A stretch of DNA of 64,000 bases from Schistocerca nitens. Its lineage: Eukaryota > Arthropoda > Insecta > Orthoptera > Acrididae. A program made the translations under genes and the position numbers. The notes under the pieces were generated by a model that had not been told where the DNA came from, made no database searches, and was given only the letters and a program-made list of their open reading frames with translations. The stretch covers positions 121,034,561 to 121,098,560 of the forward strand of contig NC_064621.1 of NCBI RefSeq assembly GCF_023898315.1. Direction: 5' to 3'. The stretch's first letter is position 1, and the number at the start of each line of letters is the position of its first letter. Below, in pieces: positions 22,992-33,300 of this stretch.

Positions 22992-24079
22992 TCACACGAG
23001 CAGTCTGCAGGTATGTGAAGTCATAGTTTCAATTTTATTTACTGTTTTGGTATGGCTATTACAGTTAGAAATGTGATGCTCCCCCTTACATTTCGCACAG
23101 GACGCCTTTCCCCGTTTGAAACACTGATTTCTGTTGTGGCCACGTCTCAGACATAGAAAGCAACGGTTCATTGTCTTGAGGGCGTCGATTCTTGCCTGCA
23201 AGCTTGCAATCTTTTGGCAGTCTTGGCCCCAGTGCCCTCTTTCGCCGCAATACACACAGAAGGGCTCTGAATTCTGTTGTTTCTTCTTGTCCCTCTTCGT
23301 TTTAACCTTTACATGGAAGGCAGATGCTGTTGGTACGTAATTTTCGTGTGGTACAGTATCTCCACGAATTTTGCGTGTGTTGATAGCTCCTTCCACCTCT
23401 TCACTTAAGAACTCCATAAGGTGGGTGAGGTTCCCTTCTTCAATCTTTTGCCTTCGGGCATGAACAACCCAATTTTTGCAAATTTCTTCAGGAAAGGCTC
23501 GAAGAAATTTGGGTGCAAGCACTCTCCCATAAGAGCCCACATTTTCTCCTAGAGCTCGTAGTGCTTGGATGCGCTTATGGCACTCAATGTAGGTGGAATT
23601 GAGAGCCTCTGGACCGCCTGAAGTCGAAGTGTTAAGATTCTCCAAGAAATCCAGGTGACTTTGGATAATTCTGTTCTTATCCCCATATTTGGATTTCAAA
23701 ATTTGCTTAGTCTGCTCATATGTATCGGCTGTAACAGCAATCCCATCGACCAAGTCCTTAGGTTCCCCATCAAGGTAACCACGGAGGAATACATGCTTGT
23801 TCATTGTTGACACCATCGGATTCTCGTCTTTGGAAGCTGTGAATTGCTCCCAAAATCGAGGCCAAGCTTCTATATTCCCTGAGAATGCGTGCAGTTTCAT
23901 AGTAGGCAATTTTATGTCCATACAGGCGTGTTGTTGAGCCGCTGACGTCGCGTTTCTGTCTCCTGAGCGCGCTCCTCCTAGAAGGCCTTTCGCCTTTCGG
24001 AGGGCGCGTTTGCATTTATCAGTATATTCCTCACAAGCTTCCGTGTCGACTTCGTATTCAGAGTCATCCAGCAAGTCCG
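22992..24079 (-). pseudogene. Bel/Pao Gag, shortened at the N-terminus
   Basis: The frame holds a DUF1759-type Gag core (LPTMKLHAFSGNIEAWPRFW and LKSKYGDKNRIIQSHLDFLE). A nucleocapsid follows, with Cys/His knuckles in FCVYCGERGHWGQDC, RCFLCLRRGHNRNQC and SCAKCKGEHHISNC. Gag packages the element RNA in a particle. The frame is open back through the primer-binding site into the 5' LTR, but has no ATG before an internal Met at about 23925. Only about 60 codons lie between the binding site and the DUF1759 core, whereas related Gags usually have a longer N-terminal coiled part. The simplest reading is a deletion that removed the start of gag. The C-terminal end shifts frame before the protease. 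Confidence 0.9.
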
Positions 24080-24097
24080 TCCCGGGTTTCGGCACCA
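24080..24097 (-). other. primer-binding site, tRNA-Phe type
   Basis: On the minus strand TGGTGCCGAAACCCGGGA lies three bases after the 5' LTR. It is complementary to a tRNA 3' end reading TCCCGGGTTTCGGCACCA, which I recognise as that of animal tRNA-Phe(GAA). It would prime minus-strand DNA synthesis. Confidence 0.85.
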
Positions 24098-24100
24098 AAA

Positions 24101-24275
24101 TGTTGCTACACACTAGTGAAATCAAGGACACAGTAAAACTTCAGCTCACACACACCTTCATTCTTACACGTCCATTTTACAGTTACAGTTGAAATATATC
24201 CGCTGCAGAGGGCAGCACAATGTACAGACTTAACAGAACATCAACAGATGTCGTAGGAGTCTTCATTCCCCGACA
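24101..24275 (-). repeat. Bel/Pao 5' LTR
   Basis: A 175-base LTR upstream of gag in element orientation, followed on its right by the target duplication AACGT. It would carry the promoter of the element. Confidence 0.96.
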
Positions 24276-25312
24276 AACGTAAACCGGCATAATATGCATT
24301 ATTGGGCAACGGAAAATCCACGATGGCTGCGACAAGTGGAACATCGGCGACCTTGGCGGGTCAATGTATGCTGCGGCATTATGGGAGGAAGGATAATTGG
24401 CCCCCATTTTATCGATGGCCATCTAAATGGTGCAATGTATGCTGATTTCCTACGTAATGTTCTACCGATGTTACTACAAGATGTTCCGCTGCATGACAGA
24501 ATGGCGATGTACTTCCAACATGATGGATGTCCGACACATAGCTCGTGTGCGGTTGAAGCGGTATTGAATAGCATATTTCATAACAGTTGGATTGGTCATC
24601 AAAGCACCACACCATGGCCCGTACGTTCACCGGATCTGACGTCCCCGGACTTCTTACTGTGGGGAAAGTTGAAGGATATTTGCTGTCGTGATCCACCGAC
24701 AACGCCTGACAACATGCGTCAGCGCATTCTCAATGCATGTGCGAACATTACGGAAGGCGACCTACTCGCTGTTGAGAGGAATGTCGTTATACGTATTGCC
24801 AAATGCATTGAGGTTGACGGACCATTCTGAGCATTTATTGCATTAATGTGGTATTTACAGGTAATCTCGCTGTAACAGCATGCGTTCTCAGAAATGGTAA
24901 TTTCACAAAGGTACATGTGTCACATTGGAACAACCGAAATAAAATGTTCAAACGTACCTACGTACTGTATTTTAACTTAAAAGACCTTCCTGTTACCAAC
25001 TGTTCGTCTAAAATTGTGAGCCATATGTTTGTGACTATTACAGCGCCATCTATCACAAAGCGAAAAAAGTGGTCCAACTAAAACATTCATATTTCTTTAT
25101 GTACTACACGAATATGTAATAAAATATGGGGGTTCCTATTTAAAAAACGCAGTTGATATCCGTTTGACCTATGGCAGCGCCACCTAGCGGGCCAACCATA
25201 GCGCGGTCTGGTTTCACCCTTCAAGCTAGACGAGTTCGTTCTTTGTAGTTTTTTCGTTTGTCGCTTATTTCGTGAGATATTTGGCTTGGTCACGATCAAT
25301 GGACCACCCTTA

Positions 25313-25639
25313 ACTATGGGCATGTATCTTCCTAATCGCCCATTCTTTGTCATTATGAACGATACGTAATTCCACACCTTTCATCTCACTGCACGCGTGT
25401 CCTAAGCTTCTGTTCTCCCTCCTCCGCTTTATCTCTCCTACACGGCAGACGGTAGTTCGGCTAGCAAGTTTACCCGAAGCACGGGCGTGTTATTAAGCTG
25501 TTAGGCTGTTCTATAAATTCAAGATTCGTGTTATGCGTGCCTAGTGTCACATTAGCAATTCATTTGGAGTATATGCTGTGTGAATCTGCTCTCAGAATAG
25601 GAGACCTTCGAGCAACGCTCTGCTTCGCCACTGATCAGG
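25313..25639. other. unassigned stretch
   Basis: Nothing recognised between the right end of the mariner and the ORF1-like frame. It may include the 5' region of the latter. Confidence 0.5.
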
Positions 25640-26290
25640 ATGCCGACCATTCTGGGTACGAACCGACACAGGAAGATGAGGCCGCATCTTCCGACATCAC
25701 TGACGTCGCCGCACTCGTCAAGGCTTAAGTGTGCGCCAATCACAGGGCATGCTTGCGCTTGTTGTTCAGAATATCACCGGTGCTGCCACTGCCACAGACA
25801 AAATACAGTAAACTTTAGAGGCGAATGCGAACGGAACGAGATCCGTGCTATGAACAAATCATTAAAAGAAACCGATGGTAGGGCACGATTAGTCGAACAG
25901 AAACTGGTCGAGAGCTCTGACGAACAATATCAGAGACGTAACAGTCTTAGATTTTTCGGGATTCCAGAGAGTAGCAGAGGGTATACAAATAAATTAGGAA
26001 CGAATCTTGTCCGCGAGAAGCTAGACACGCAGGTGACAATGACAGACATAGAAATCATAGAGTGGGAGTAGGACGCCAGGAGCTGCAAAACCTGGACGAA
26101 TAACAGTAAAGTTCGTGTCGTACGGGAAAAGATCTGAAATCTTCAGAGCTAAGAAGAAACTCAGGAGCTCAGGTGTGACAATACGAGAGTATCTCATTTC
26201 CGAAAGGTTAAGCATTTTCAACAAAGCAGTTTCGAGATTTGGGCTACAAAAGTCATGGACAAATGATGGCAGGGTAATGGTGAAGAGCTA
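25640..26290 (+). pseudogene. LINE ORF1-like protein (coiled coil plus RRM)
   Basis: An ATG at 25640 opens 143 codons. Its C-terminal half has a coiled-coil segment (MNKSLKETDGRARLVEQKL) leading to YQRRNSLRFFGIPESSRG, the characteristic start of the RNA-binding domain of LINE ORF1 proteins. After a frameshift near 26071 the domain continues with VKFVSYGKRSEIFRAKKKLR, SGVTIREYLISERL and SWTNDGRVMV, to a stop near 26290. Such proteins trimerise and bind the element RNA. No matching RT follows on the same strand, so this is a detached or truncated copy. Confidence 0.75.
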
Positions 26291-26732
26291 GAATGGAAAC
26301 TAATCAGCTTGCAGTGCAAATGAACTCGAAAGCTTGTGCTTTAGCAGTTAAGAACATGTCAAACTTTGCTGCCGGTAGTTCGTGTGTTTATATGGTTATT
26401 GTAGATTATAGTTATGCATAACTTAAGCCAAGTGTTGACTGTTTTGTTTTACTTTATTATTAATGCCCGTTTTTTATTATGTAAAACGAGCTGCCCTTCT
26501 CTGAACTTTCCAGAAGAGAACGAACAAGCGTACTGTAGGAATTCTGTTTAGTAGACCTGTTGCACTTTATGAGCGCTCTTTCAATAAATTGGAGTCTTGG
26601 ATTTGCTTTAAGCATAACATTATGTATATGGTCGTTCCAATTTAAGTTACTGAAGGAGGGGGAGGTTAGTTTTTAATGTTCCGTCGACATCGAGGTTATT
26701 AGAGACAGAGTACAAGCTCAGATTATGCAAGT

Positions 26733-26900
26733 GTGGGGAAGGAAATGAGCCATACCCTTTGAAAGGAACTCTTCCGGCATTTGCATGAAGCTATTTAGGG
26801 AAATCACAGAAAACCTATTACAGGATGGTTGGATGCGGATTTCAACTGTCACGCTTCCAAATGCAAGTCCAATGTGCTAACCACTGCACCACCTCGCTTC
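26733..26900 (-). mobile_element. SINE family B, copy 1, diverged
   Basis: The reverse complement begins GAAGCGAGGTGGTGCAGTGG, a tRNA-like A-box region, and ends near GTATGGCTCATTTCCTTCCC. It is clearly the same family as 27388-27624 but shorter and much more diverged, so older. Confidence 0.8.
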
Positions 26901-27387
26901 ATAATTTAAGTTATTCGTAATTGTAATTCCTAAGGTTTTAGTTGCATTTACAGCCTTTAAATTTCTGTGATTTATCACGCATCCGACGTTTAACAGATTT
27001 CTTTTAGCACTCATGTGGATGACTTCACTCTTTTCATAATTTAGAGTCAATTGCCACTTTTCTCACCATAAAGAAAGCTTGTATAAATCATTAAGCAACT
27101 GCTTTTGATGATCTGATGACTTTAATAACGACTATATCACCTGCAAAGAATCTAAGAAAGCTGCTCAGATTGTCTTCTATGTCGTTCAAGTAGACCAAGC
27201 ATATTACACTTCCTTTGGGAACGACAGATATTACTACCGTTTACTCGATGACTTTTCATCCATTATATTTATGACAGGAAATCTCGAATCCAGTCACAAA
27301 ACTGAGGCCATACTCCATAGGCACACAATTTGATCAGAAGACGCTTGTGACGTAAGGAGTCGAAAGCCTTGTGGATATCTAAAAATA

Positions 27388-27624
27388 ACCGAGCGAGGTG
27401 GCGTAGTGGTTAGACACTGGACTCGCATTCGGGAGGACGACGGTTCAATCCCGCGTCCGGCCATCCTGATTTAGGTTTTCCGTGATTTCCCTAAATCGCT
27501 CTAGGCAAATGCCGGGATGGTTCCTTTCAAAGGGCACGGCCGACTTCCTTCCCCATCCTTCCCTAATCCGATGAGACCGATGACCTCGCTGTCTGGTCTC
27601 CTTCCCCAAACCAACCAACCAACC
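27388..27624 (+). mobile_element. tRNA-derived SINE, family B, copy 2
   Basis: The head ACCGAGCGAGGTGGCGTAGT and a B box (CGGTTCAATCCC) form a pol III type promoter. The body ends in a CCAAACCAACCAACCAACC tail. A perfect 13-base target duplication ATATCTAAAAATA is at 27375-27387 and 27625-27637. It interrupts the RT remnant inside the FLDIHKAFD motif. Confidence 0.94.
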
Positions 27625-27899
27625 ATATCTAAAAATAAAGAATCTGTTTGACATCCCTTGTCAAAAGCACTCACTACTTCGTGAGAATAAAGGGCTAATT
27701 GTGTTTCACAAGAGTGCTATTTTCTGAATCCGTGTTCACTATTTGTCAATAAATCGTTTCCTTCGACGTAATATATTATTTTTGTTCTCATCATTAGGGC
27801 CATTGATAGTTCACCCTGTTTTTATTACATTTATCTAATTTTCAATTCTGTTGTGTTCATATCACTCTAGCTCTATTTAGTGCGTTAACTTTCCTGTCA

Positions 27900-30220
27900 A
27901 CAGTCAGCTATCTAACGAGCACCTGAAAGCCCACTAGCCTTGGCTACTAAACCTCCCTGGAAGTACCTGCCACTATCACTTCCAGGAACCTGCGCCCCTA
28001 CCTCAGCGTACATCGCTATGCTCTGTTCCTTCGCCAGCATTGACCATGCGTCAATAAAGTCCACCAGCGGCATCCTCGCGTACTTGGTACCTGAGCGTAC
28101 CAAGCTCCATATTGCACATGAAAATTTCCAGTCTCTCCCAGTTCATCTTGACGACTTCCTCTATATACTTTAAGACGTAGATATCCATGTAATACTTGTG
28201 TCAGAGACCTGGCTCAAACCTAGAATACTCACGAGTTTGGTAAATCTAGACGTCTACATATTTCTAAGACACAACATATGTAACAGACGTAGGGGTGCAG
28301 TAGGAGCATGCACACGCACTGATTATCGTCATCTGTGCTACATACATCCAACAGTACTGAAGATAAACAAATTAAATATACCGTATGTTCATAGAGATCA
28401 AATCTCTTAATAGGAAGCACATGGTATGTGTCCTTTACAAACTTGTTTAAGTAGGTGGATTTGCATGCTTCGAATATGCTCTTTCAAGTTTCGAATCGAC
28501 GTACGAGCACACAGTTATAGATGGTGACACTAACATAAATTTGCCATACAGTAGTCTTTCCAGTACGAAATTCAAGCGGATGCATTTTTCTTCAAACCTG
28601 TCACTGCTTCAGTTTGCTCTTTGTCATCATACAAAAAATAGTCTTTCCAGTACGAAATTCAAGCGGATGCATTTTTCTTCAAACCTGTCACTGCTTCAGT
28701 TTGCTCTTAGTCATCATACAAAAAATAGTCTCATCCTCATAGATGTATTTTCAACGAAAACCACAAACAGAGTAATTTTTGTTATCTGCACCTAGCATGT
28801 CTGCCCACGCCGTAAGATTCTTGATGTACTCGCTAAAATGTCACTGATAGAAACCTCAAATAACTACATACGGAGACTTCAAACGCATTAACTTAGCTTA
28901 TCCTGCATCTGAGGTATAATAAATAGTTTGGGGGATATCTTCTATTCCTTTCTCGAACACAAACGAAAAATTTCATTGATTTACTACCTGACTTACTCAA
29001 CTATATGACAAATAATCTCGCCTGTAGATTGAAAAATTAAAAATGAAAATTGCACCTTGGTAACTCAAGAACTAAAACAGCTCATGAACCTCAGAGACGC
29101 TGCATTTCGAGCATACATTCTGCGCCCTACACCTAAAAATCATATTGCATACAAGCAGAACTGAACAGACTCAGCCAGGCTGTGACAAATGCGAAATTCA
29201 GGTATGTCCATACATTAACCGACAAGAGTAACAGAGCAACTGTCCAACAGAAATACCTGAGTGGTCTTGGTATAGGTAAAGTAAGAGCTGCACCTGGTCC
29301 ATCTGTCCAGCCGATGACTTTAACTGGTAATTCACGTTATGTACAATCGCAATCGACATCGTGGGGGCAACCGATTCTAGCAGTGGAGAATTCTGTCTAC
29401 ATAATGCTGCTTGCAACGCCATGAAAGAAGACAACGTGCATATCAGATCATCATCTACTGCACACGATGGCATCGCAGTTCAAATGATGAAGCTTATCAC
29501 TGAACCACTAGTTCCCACTATTACAGATATCTTCAACCGCTCCTTAATTACAAGACCTGCAAATAGGGACAAGTTAAGTTACTACATAAAAAAGACTTTG
29601 CCACAGCACCCACTGATTACCGACCTATTTGTATTCTTCCTGCACTGTCCAAGGTCTTAGAAAATACACACAAATAACCTGCTAGATGACTACCAATCAG
29701 GTTTCCGTAAACATCGCAGCACACTTCCCTTAATAAAGTTAAAGCACGACCTGAAGCTCGCCATGGATGCACAAGAGGAGACCATCATGTGCTTCTCAGA
29801 CATCAGCAAAGCCTTTGATATTGTCGACATCGACATTAACTTGCCACACTTAGCAGCCTAAATTTCTCCCCAAATTCAATGCAAATGCTTTCGATCATAC
29901 CTGACGTGTTGGTAGTAACGAGTCATATCTGGCACCATAAAGTCACTATAGAGGCAGATAGAATCAGGTGTCCGCAAGGAATCACTATGAGATCCTATAC
30001 TCTTTGCATCGTATGTCATCAGCTTTGTCCCATGTACGCTGATGACCTCCAGATGTATCTAAATGCAAAAACCAACAACCCTAAAGACAACAACCGAAAA
30101 TCTCAAAACCGATCTCCGTGCATCCACAGGACACTGCAGAAAACGTGTGGATATTTTCAGTTGTCCCTCACTTGTACAAAATATTTCGTATACACTTTCT
30201 TGAGGACGGCATAAAGCCTT
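27900..30220 (+). pseudogene. Jockey-like LINE: endonuclease and reverse transcriptase
   Basis: An endonuclease part contains LPVHLDDFLYIL, then the metal-site motif VSETWLKPR (28198) and a GDTNIN segment near 28525. Linker sequence includes AELNRLSQAVTNAKFRYVHT and GLGIGKVR (29150-29285). The RT region has PALSKVLE-like and HRSTLPLIKLKHDLKLAMD segments, the catalytic FSDISKAFDIVD (about 29795) and the box MYADDLQMYLN (about 30030). This would nick target DNA and reverse-transcribe the element RNA. Stops and frameshifts are common. It contains an in-frame 87-base duplication. Confidence 0.82.
28552..28725 (+). repeat. 87-bp in-frame tandem duplication inside the LINE
   Basis: Unit TAGTCTTTCCAG... 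occupies 28552-28638 and again 28639-28725 with one visible base difference. The unit is 29 codons, so both copies stay in the same frame. The near identity means the duplication is much younger than the surrounding decayed LINE. Confidence 0.93.
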
Positions 30221-30401
30221 CCGGTGGGGAGGTGATTAATAAAGCACCAATCGAGAAACTCCTATTATTAGATAATGCAGAAACTGAAATGTGCCCCAAA
30301 CTGACATAGTTTCATCTCGATGTCAAAGGTAGATTGCGGCAACGTCTATATCTAGCCTTGTAACTGTTTTATCATATAATTGCTCAAGCAATTCGTTATC
30401 T

Positions 30402-30560
30402 AACGAAACTTCCTGCCAGATTAAAACTGTGAGCCTGACTGAGACTCGAACCACGGAAAAAGACCCGAGTTCGAATCACGGTCCGGCACACAGTTTCAAT
30501 ATTTCAGGAAGTTTCATATCAGCGCACACTCCGATGCAGAGCGAAAATTTCATTCTGCAT
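30402..30560 (+). mobile_element. foldback tRNA-like element, family C
   Basis: About 159 bases with inverted ends: ACTTCCTGCCAGATTAAAAC near the left and its imperfect inverse (CAGTTTCAATATTTCAGGAAGT) near the right. A tRNA-like B-box segment (GAGTTCGAATCACGG) lies between. The 10-base target duplication TTCGTTATCT is at 30392-30401 and 30561-30570. The same family builds the palindromic cluster at 35988-36850. Confidence 0.85.
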
Positions 30561-30570
30561 TTCGTTATCT

Positions 30571-31406
30571 GTAGCCAGCAGAATACGAAATGCCAGATTT
30601 CTTTCAGTCTGTCAGAGGCACTTTTTACATTCTAAATTCTGGTAGAACGGTCGACAAACGGACACTGCTGAGCGCTTATGGAAGTAACGAGCAGCTCCAA
30701 GAACTGACCCTCGACAAAACATACGCTTGCTGTGGAGAAATGCAGGTTGACAACAGAAAGCATCTACTGTAGTTCCAGAAAGAACTGTAAATGTAAGTTA
30801 ATTTTTTATTTCACCTTCATTGTGACCATCTTTCAATCGGAATTCGATATATTTTAACTGGACGGCTGATCCAGGATTGCCTGAAAATTTGTTAGATTAG
30901 AGGTACAGTCCGTTTTATTAAACTTTAAAAACATTTCTAAATACTCACCTTTTAAATCTATTGTTCTTCATCTTTGTGTATGTTACATATTGTTTTTCAC
31001 TGGAGAGCGGTTTCATTGTAGAGCGGGAGGTTTATAGAAGTAACTGCGCGCTGTTACTCACAAGGGAGTGAAACAACAATAAAGGAAAAAAGTAAATTTT
31101 TCACTGTGACATATTATGAATACATGGCTGACATGTACTGTTATCGTATGTAATGCTACCTGATTTTTTGTTTTCACATATGATCCGTTAACCGCATTCT
31201 GTCATACTTTTTATCGTTTACACGACTTATTGTTTTCAGTTTCACGGATACGTTGGATTGGATAATGGCTCAAAAGTCGAAATCGCTATAATGGAATGAT
31301 AAAAACATCAATTCCGAAAGGGGCCAGTGCTATCTTAAAAAAAACTATACCTATGTTTAAACTATTACTGCACTGACAGTTTCATTCTGCACTTAAACTA
31401 CATGTA
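30571..31406. other. unassigned stretch
   Basis: Contains a 60-codon frame at 30590-30772 with a Cys-containing LDKTYACCGEMQ segment, which was not recognised. Otherwise AT-rich with no repeat or element end seen. Confidence 0.5.
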
Positions 31407-31990
31407 TGTAGCGACGTTACGCCTGCTCGGCCGACAACACATCTTACACTCCAGTGTCGAGGGTTGTGTGAATTCCAGGCAACCAGGCAAAGGCAGATTT
31501 CCTGTTGCTTTACTAGGCTGTCCCAGCGGCACCGTAACAAGTCACGGGAAACTACTAGGTTCCACGATCCACATGACCGAGAATAGATCACAAGATGACC
31601 TGCCGCTGGACGATTTTTGGACCGGTGTACGGTCATCTATCGGCGTTTCATTCCGAGCTGGGATTACAGTTTGCACTCAGACCAAAGCCCGCAGTTTGGA
31701 CATTCAGATCGAGCAGCCAGCCGCCGCCGCCGCCGCTACGAACAATTCCCTGGGTCGCTGCGACGCTGCCAGTAGGTCTGTCATCGTGGCTGTGGACTTA
31801 ATAAAACTTTGCTTAAATTATTCTTGTAGTACAGTGACTGTAGACTGTTCCAAGGGAACTTTAACTCTGTACATAAACACAAGAACTTAAGACTACTGCT
31901 GAAATTTAACTCTGTGCATAGGCAGAAGAACTTAAAACGTATTTCAGTTTTACTCCAAGACGGTCTCACGAGGAAAGCATGGCAGTTTCC
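31407..31990 (+). repeat. 5' LTR, left part, of the second gypsy element
   Basis: Shares with 37617-38140 the start (CGACGTTACGC), the block TTCTTGTAGTACA, the pair TGTAGACTGT, TTTAACTCTGTGCATAG and a GAAGAACTTAA segment. A CCG-codon-like run (about 31721-31737) lies inside. Similarity stops near 31985 and resumes near 33105. Confidence 0.65.
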
Positions 31991-32877
31991 AAAACCTGGT
32001 GTCCCTGAAACTTCGCTCAGTGGAAGAGGGTCAACATAAGCGAACACATGTCTAATTTATCAGGAGATATTTGACCGATTCTGAGAAAAAGATAGCCAAT
32101 GTTTTTGAGATTAATAATGTGCCTTTTCGAGAATAAACAGTCCAACCGAAGCAGTGTCACAGTGCCTACCGTCCCGGCTTTATTCTTTCGCCTTCCGTCT
32201 TCGAAACCTGACTATAATTTTTATTCTTGTTTTTCATTTCCGTAGAAGATTTCTGCACAATTTTTTTTCCAGTCTACACTGATTTCATGTCTAGTGCAAG
32301 AATTTTTTAAAAAAGAGAATAGAGGCAATAAATGAATGGGAAAAATTATTTGACATTGTTTTCGGTGAAATTTGTGTGGTGCATCTTGACTCATAGTCGT
32401 TTCGAAGCGCCAGTTTTCGAATAAGTTAATTATTATGGGTGATTTGCCATGACATCATCATTAACATTAAAGACGTACCTTCCCCTTAGTGAGATTCATA
32501 CGAAAAAATGTCGTTAGGGCAAACCAGCCCTCGCACGAAGTTAGGGCATTCCGAATTTCTATGTTTCAAATGTTTCTACGATAGGCATCATAAAACGGAT
32601 CACTAAATCTTGCTGAACAATAAAATGAAACAACTAAGAATTTATATCAGAATGAAATTGAAGGACACATAAATTTAGAAAATTCTAAACCACTGAAAAT
32701 ACTATACACGCATGTTTTATATAACAAATGAATGACACTTACTGGGAAACCTAATTGTAATTTTACGACTAACGTAATGCCCTTGCATCCACTAACTGGA
32801 TAAGGAAAATTCGTATCGTAACCTTCTACGGACATGAACAGATAAATGAAAAAAATAAGTAAGTAAACATAATAACA

Positions 32878-32946
32878 GGGTTTCGAAGATGGGACTCGGA
32901 ATTGAAAAGCCGCGAACCTAGCCAGTACGCCACCAGTTGCGCTGAA
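32878..32946 (-). other. possible tRNA-like pol III head
   Basis: The minus strand reads GCGCAACTGGTGGCGTACTGG, compatible with an A box, and about 40 bases on TCTTCGAAACCC, compatible with a B box. It could be a further SINE head. No repeat partner or target duplication was seen, so this is tentative. Confidence 0.3.
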
Positions 32947-33104
32947 CTATTACGCACTAGAAGGCATTTAAATTACAACGAAAATTTTAGTGCAGTTTTA
33001 TTAGAAACAGTCGAGTATCTATGAATAAGGCAAAACACGTGTTCGCGTATTTGGACTCCTCCTCCAGTGAGCCACGTTTCTCGGAATTCGGATTATGGCA
33101 CTTG

Positions 33105-33300
33105 CTGCGTCATCCTCGTCAGTAAGCATTTTCATTAGTGTGGCAAACATAGTCGTTAACTATGGCATTCAGCCACTGACAGTCAACTTGTACATCTTGA
33201 ATTATTCTTCGTTGGAGACGAATAGTGTTTGTCATTTTCGTACCTAAACGTTTTGAAGATTCGGTGACTTCTTTTGTGCCTCCTATGGACGATTCTACTC
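33105..33300 (+). repeat. LTR right part of the second gypsy element
   Basis: Matches 38100-38305: shared blocks include AAGCATTTTCATTAGTGTGG (cf. TAGCATTTTCACTTGTGTGA), GACGAATAGTG and the stretch near TTTTGTGCC. With 31407-31990 it would make one LTR, split by 1.1 kb of unassigned DNA (32040-33100). Alternatively these are two partial LTRs. Confidence 0.55.

Larger units (their letters stand above)
19061..24275 (-). mobile_element. Bel/Pao LTR retrotransposon, nearly complete
   Basis: Two 175-base LTRs (19061-19235 and 24101-24275) start TGTTGCTACA and end CCCCGACA in plus sense. A 5-base target duplication AACGT (19056-19060 and 24276-24280) has the length usual for Bel/Pao. On the minus strand the order is primer-binding site, gag, protease, RT, RNase H, integrase and polypurine tract. 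I count six differences between the LTRs (about 3-4 per cent), so the insertion is moderately young, yet the coding region already has stops and frameshifts. It sits inside a mariner transposase. Confidence 0.96.
18555..24828 (+). pseudogene. mariner-like transposase split by the Bel/Pao insertion
   Basis: The left part (18555-19060) reads RLPIAEKVDIVLMYGYCDQN, then an HTH region with SVRTVRRIVTSFKETGSV, and reaches the first catalytic Asp in LFSDEASFTNSGN at the insertion point. The right part (24276-24828) resumes in the same frame with NRHNMHYWATENPRW and VNVCCGIMGGRIIGPHF. It then gives the second catalytic block MYFQHDGCPTHSS and the third RSPDLTSPDFLLWGKLKD, ending ECIEVDGPF-like at a TGA. 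All three acidic residues are present. Frameshifts and stops affect the left half, so it is inactive even without the insertion. Confidence 0.88.
18211..25310 (+). mobile_element. mariner-like transposon with ~300-bp terminal inverted repeats, host of a Bel/Pao insertion
   Basis: The left end (AGAGGTCCATTGATCGTGAC) and the right end in reverse complement (AGGGTGGTCCATTGATCGTG) are inverted copies that stay alignable for about 300 bases, to about 18515 and 25010. TA dinucleotides at 18209-18210 and 25311-25312 are the target site. Removing the Bel/Pao element at 19061-24275 leaves about 1.9 kb, a usual size for such elements. Both long repeats keep the same internal landmarks (two GATGGCGCTG-like blocks and TGAATGTTTTAGTTGGACCA), so they may have been homogenised. 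Confidence 0.92.
26460..27870 (-). pseudogene. non-LTR reverse transcriptase remnant
   Basis: The minus strand reads NSEHGFRK, then ALYSHEVVSAFDKG, LDIHKAFDSLRHKRLLIKLC and WPQFCDWIRDFL. A motif region follows at FAGDIVV, where FADD is usual, so one catalytic Asp is lost. After that come KWQLTLNYEKSEVIHMS and FIERALIKCNRSTKQNSYST. This is the order of an insect Jockey/CR1-type RT and its C-terminal thumb. Two SINEs of family B lie in it, and the frame is continuous across the second when that SINE is removed. Stops are frequent. Confidence 0.72.

Noticed and set aside
24294-24830. The 178-codon frame after the right LTR as an independent gene.
   Set aside because: It is the C-terminal half of the mariner transposase, continuous with 18555-19060 once the Bel/Pao element is removed.
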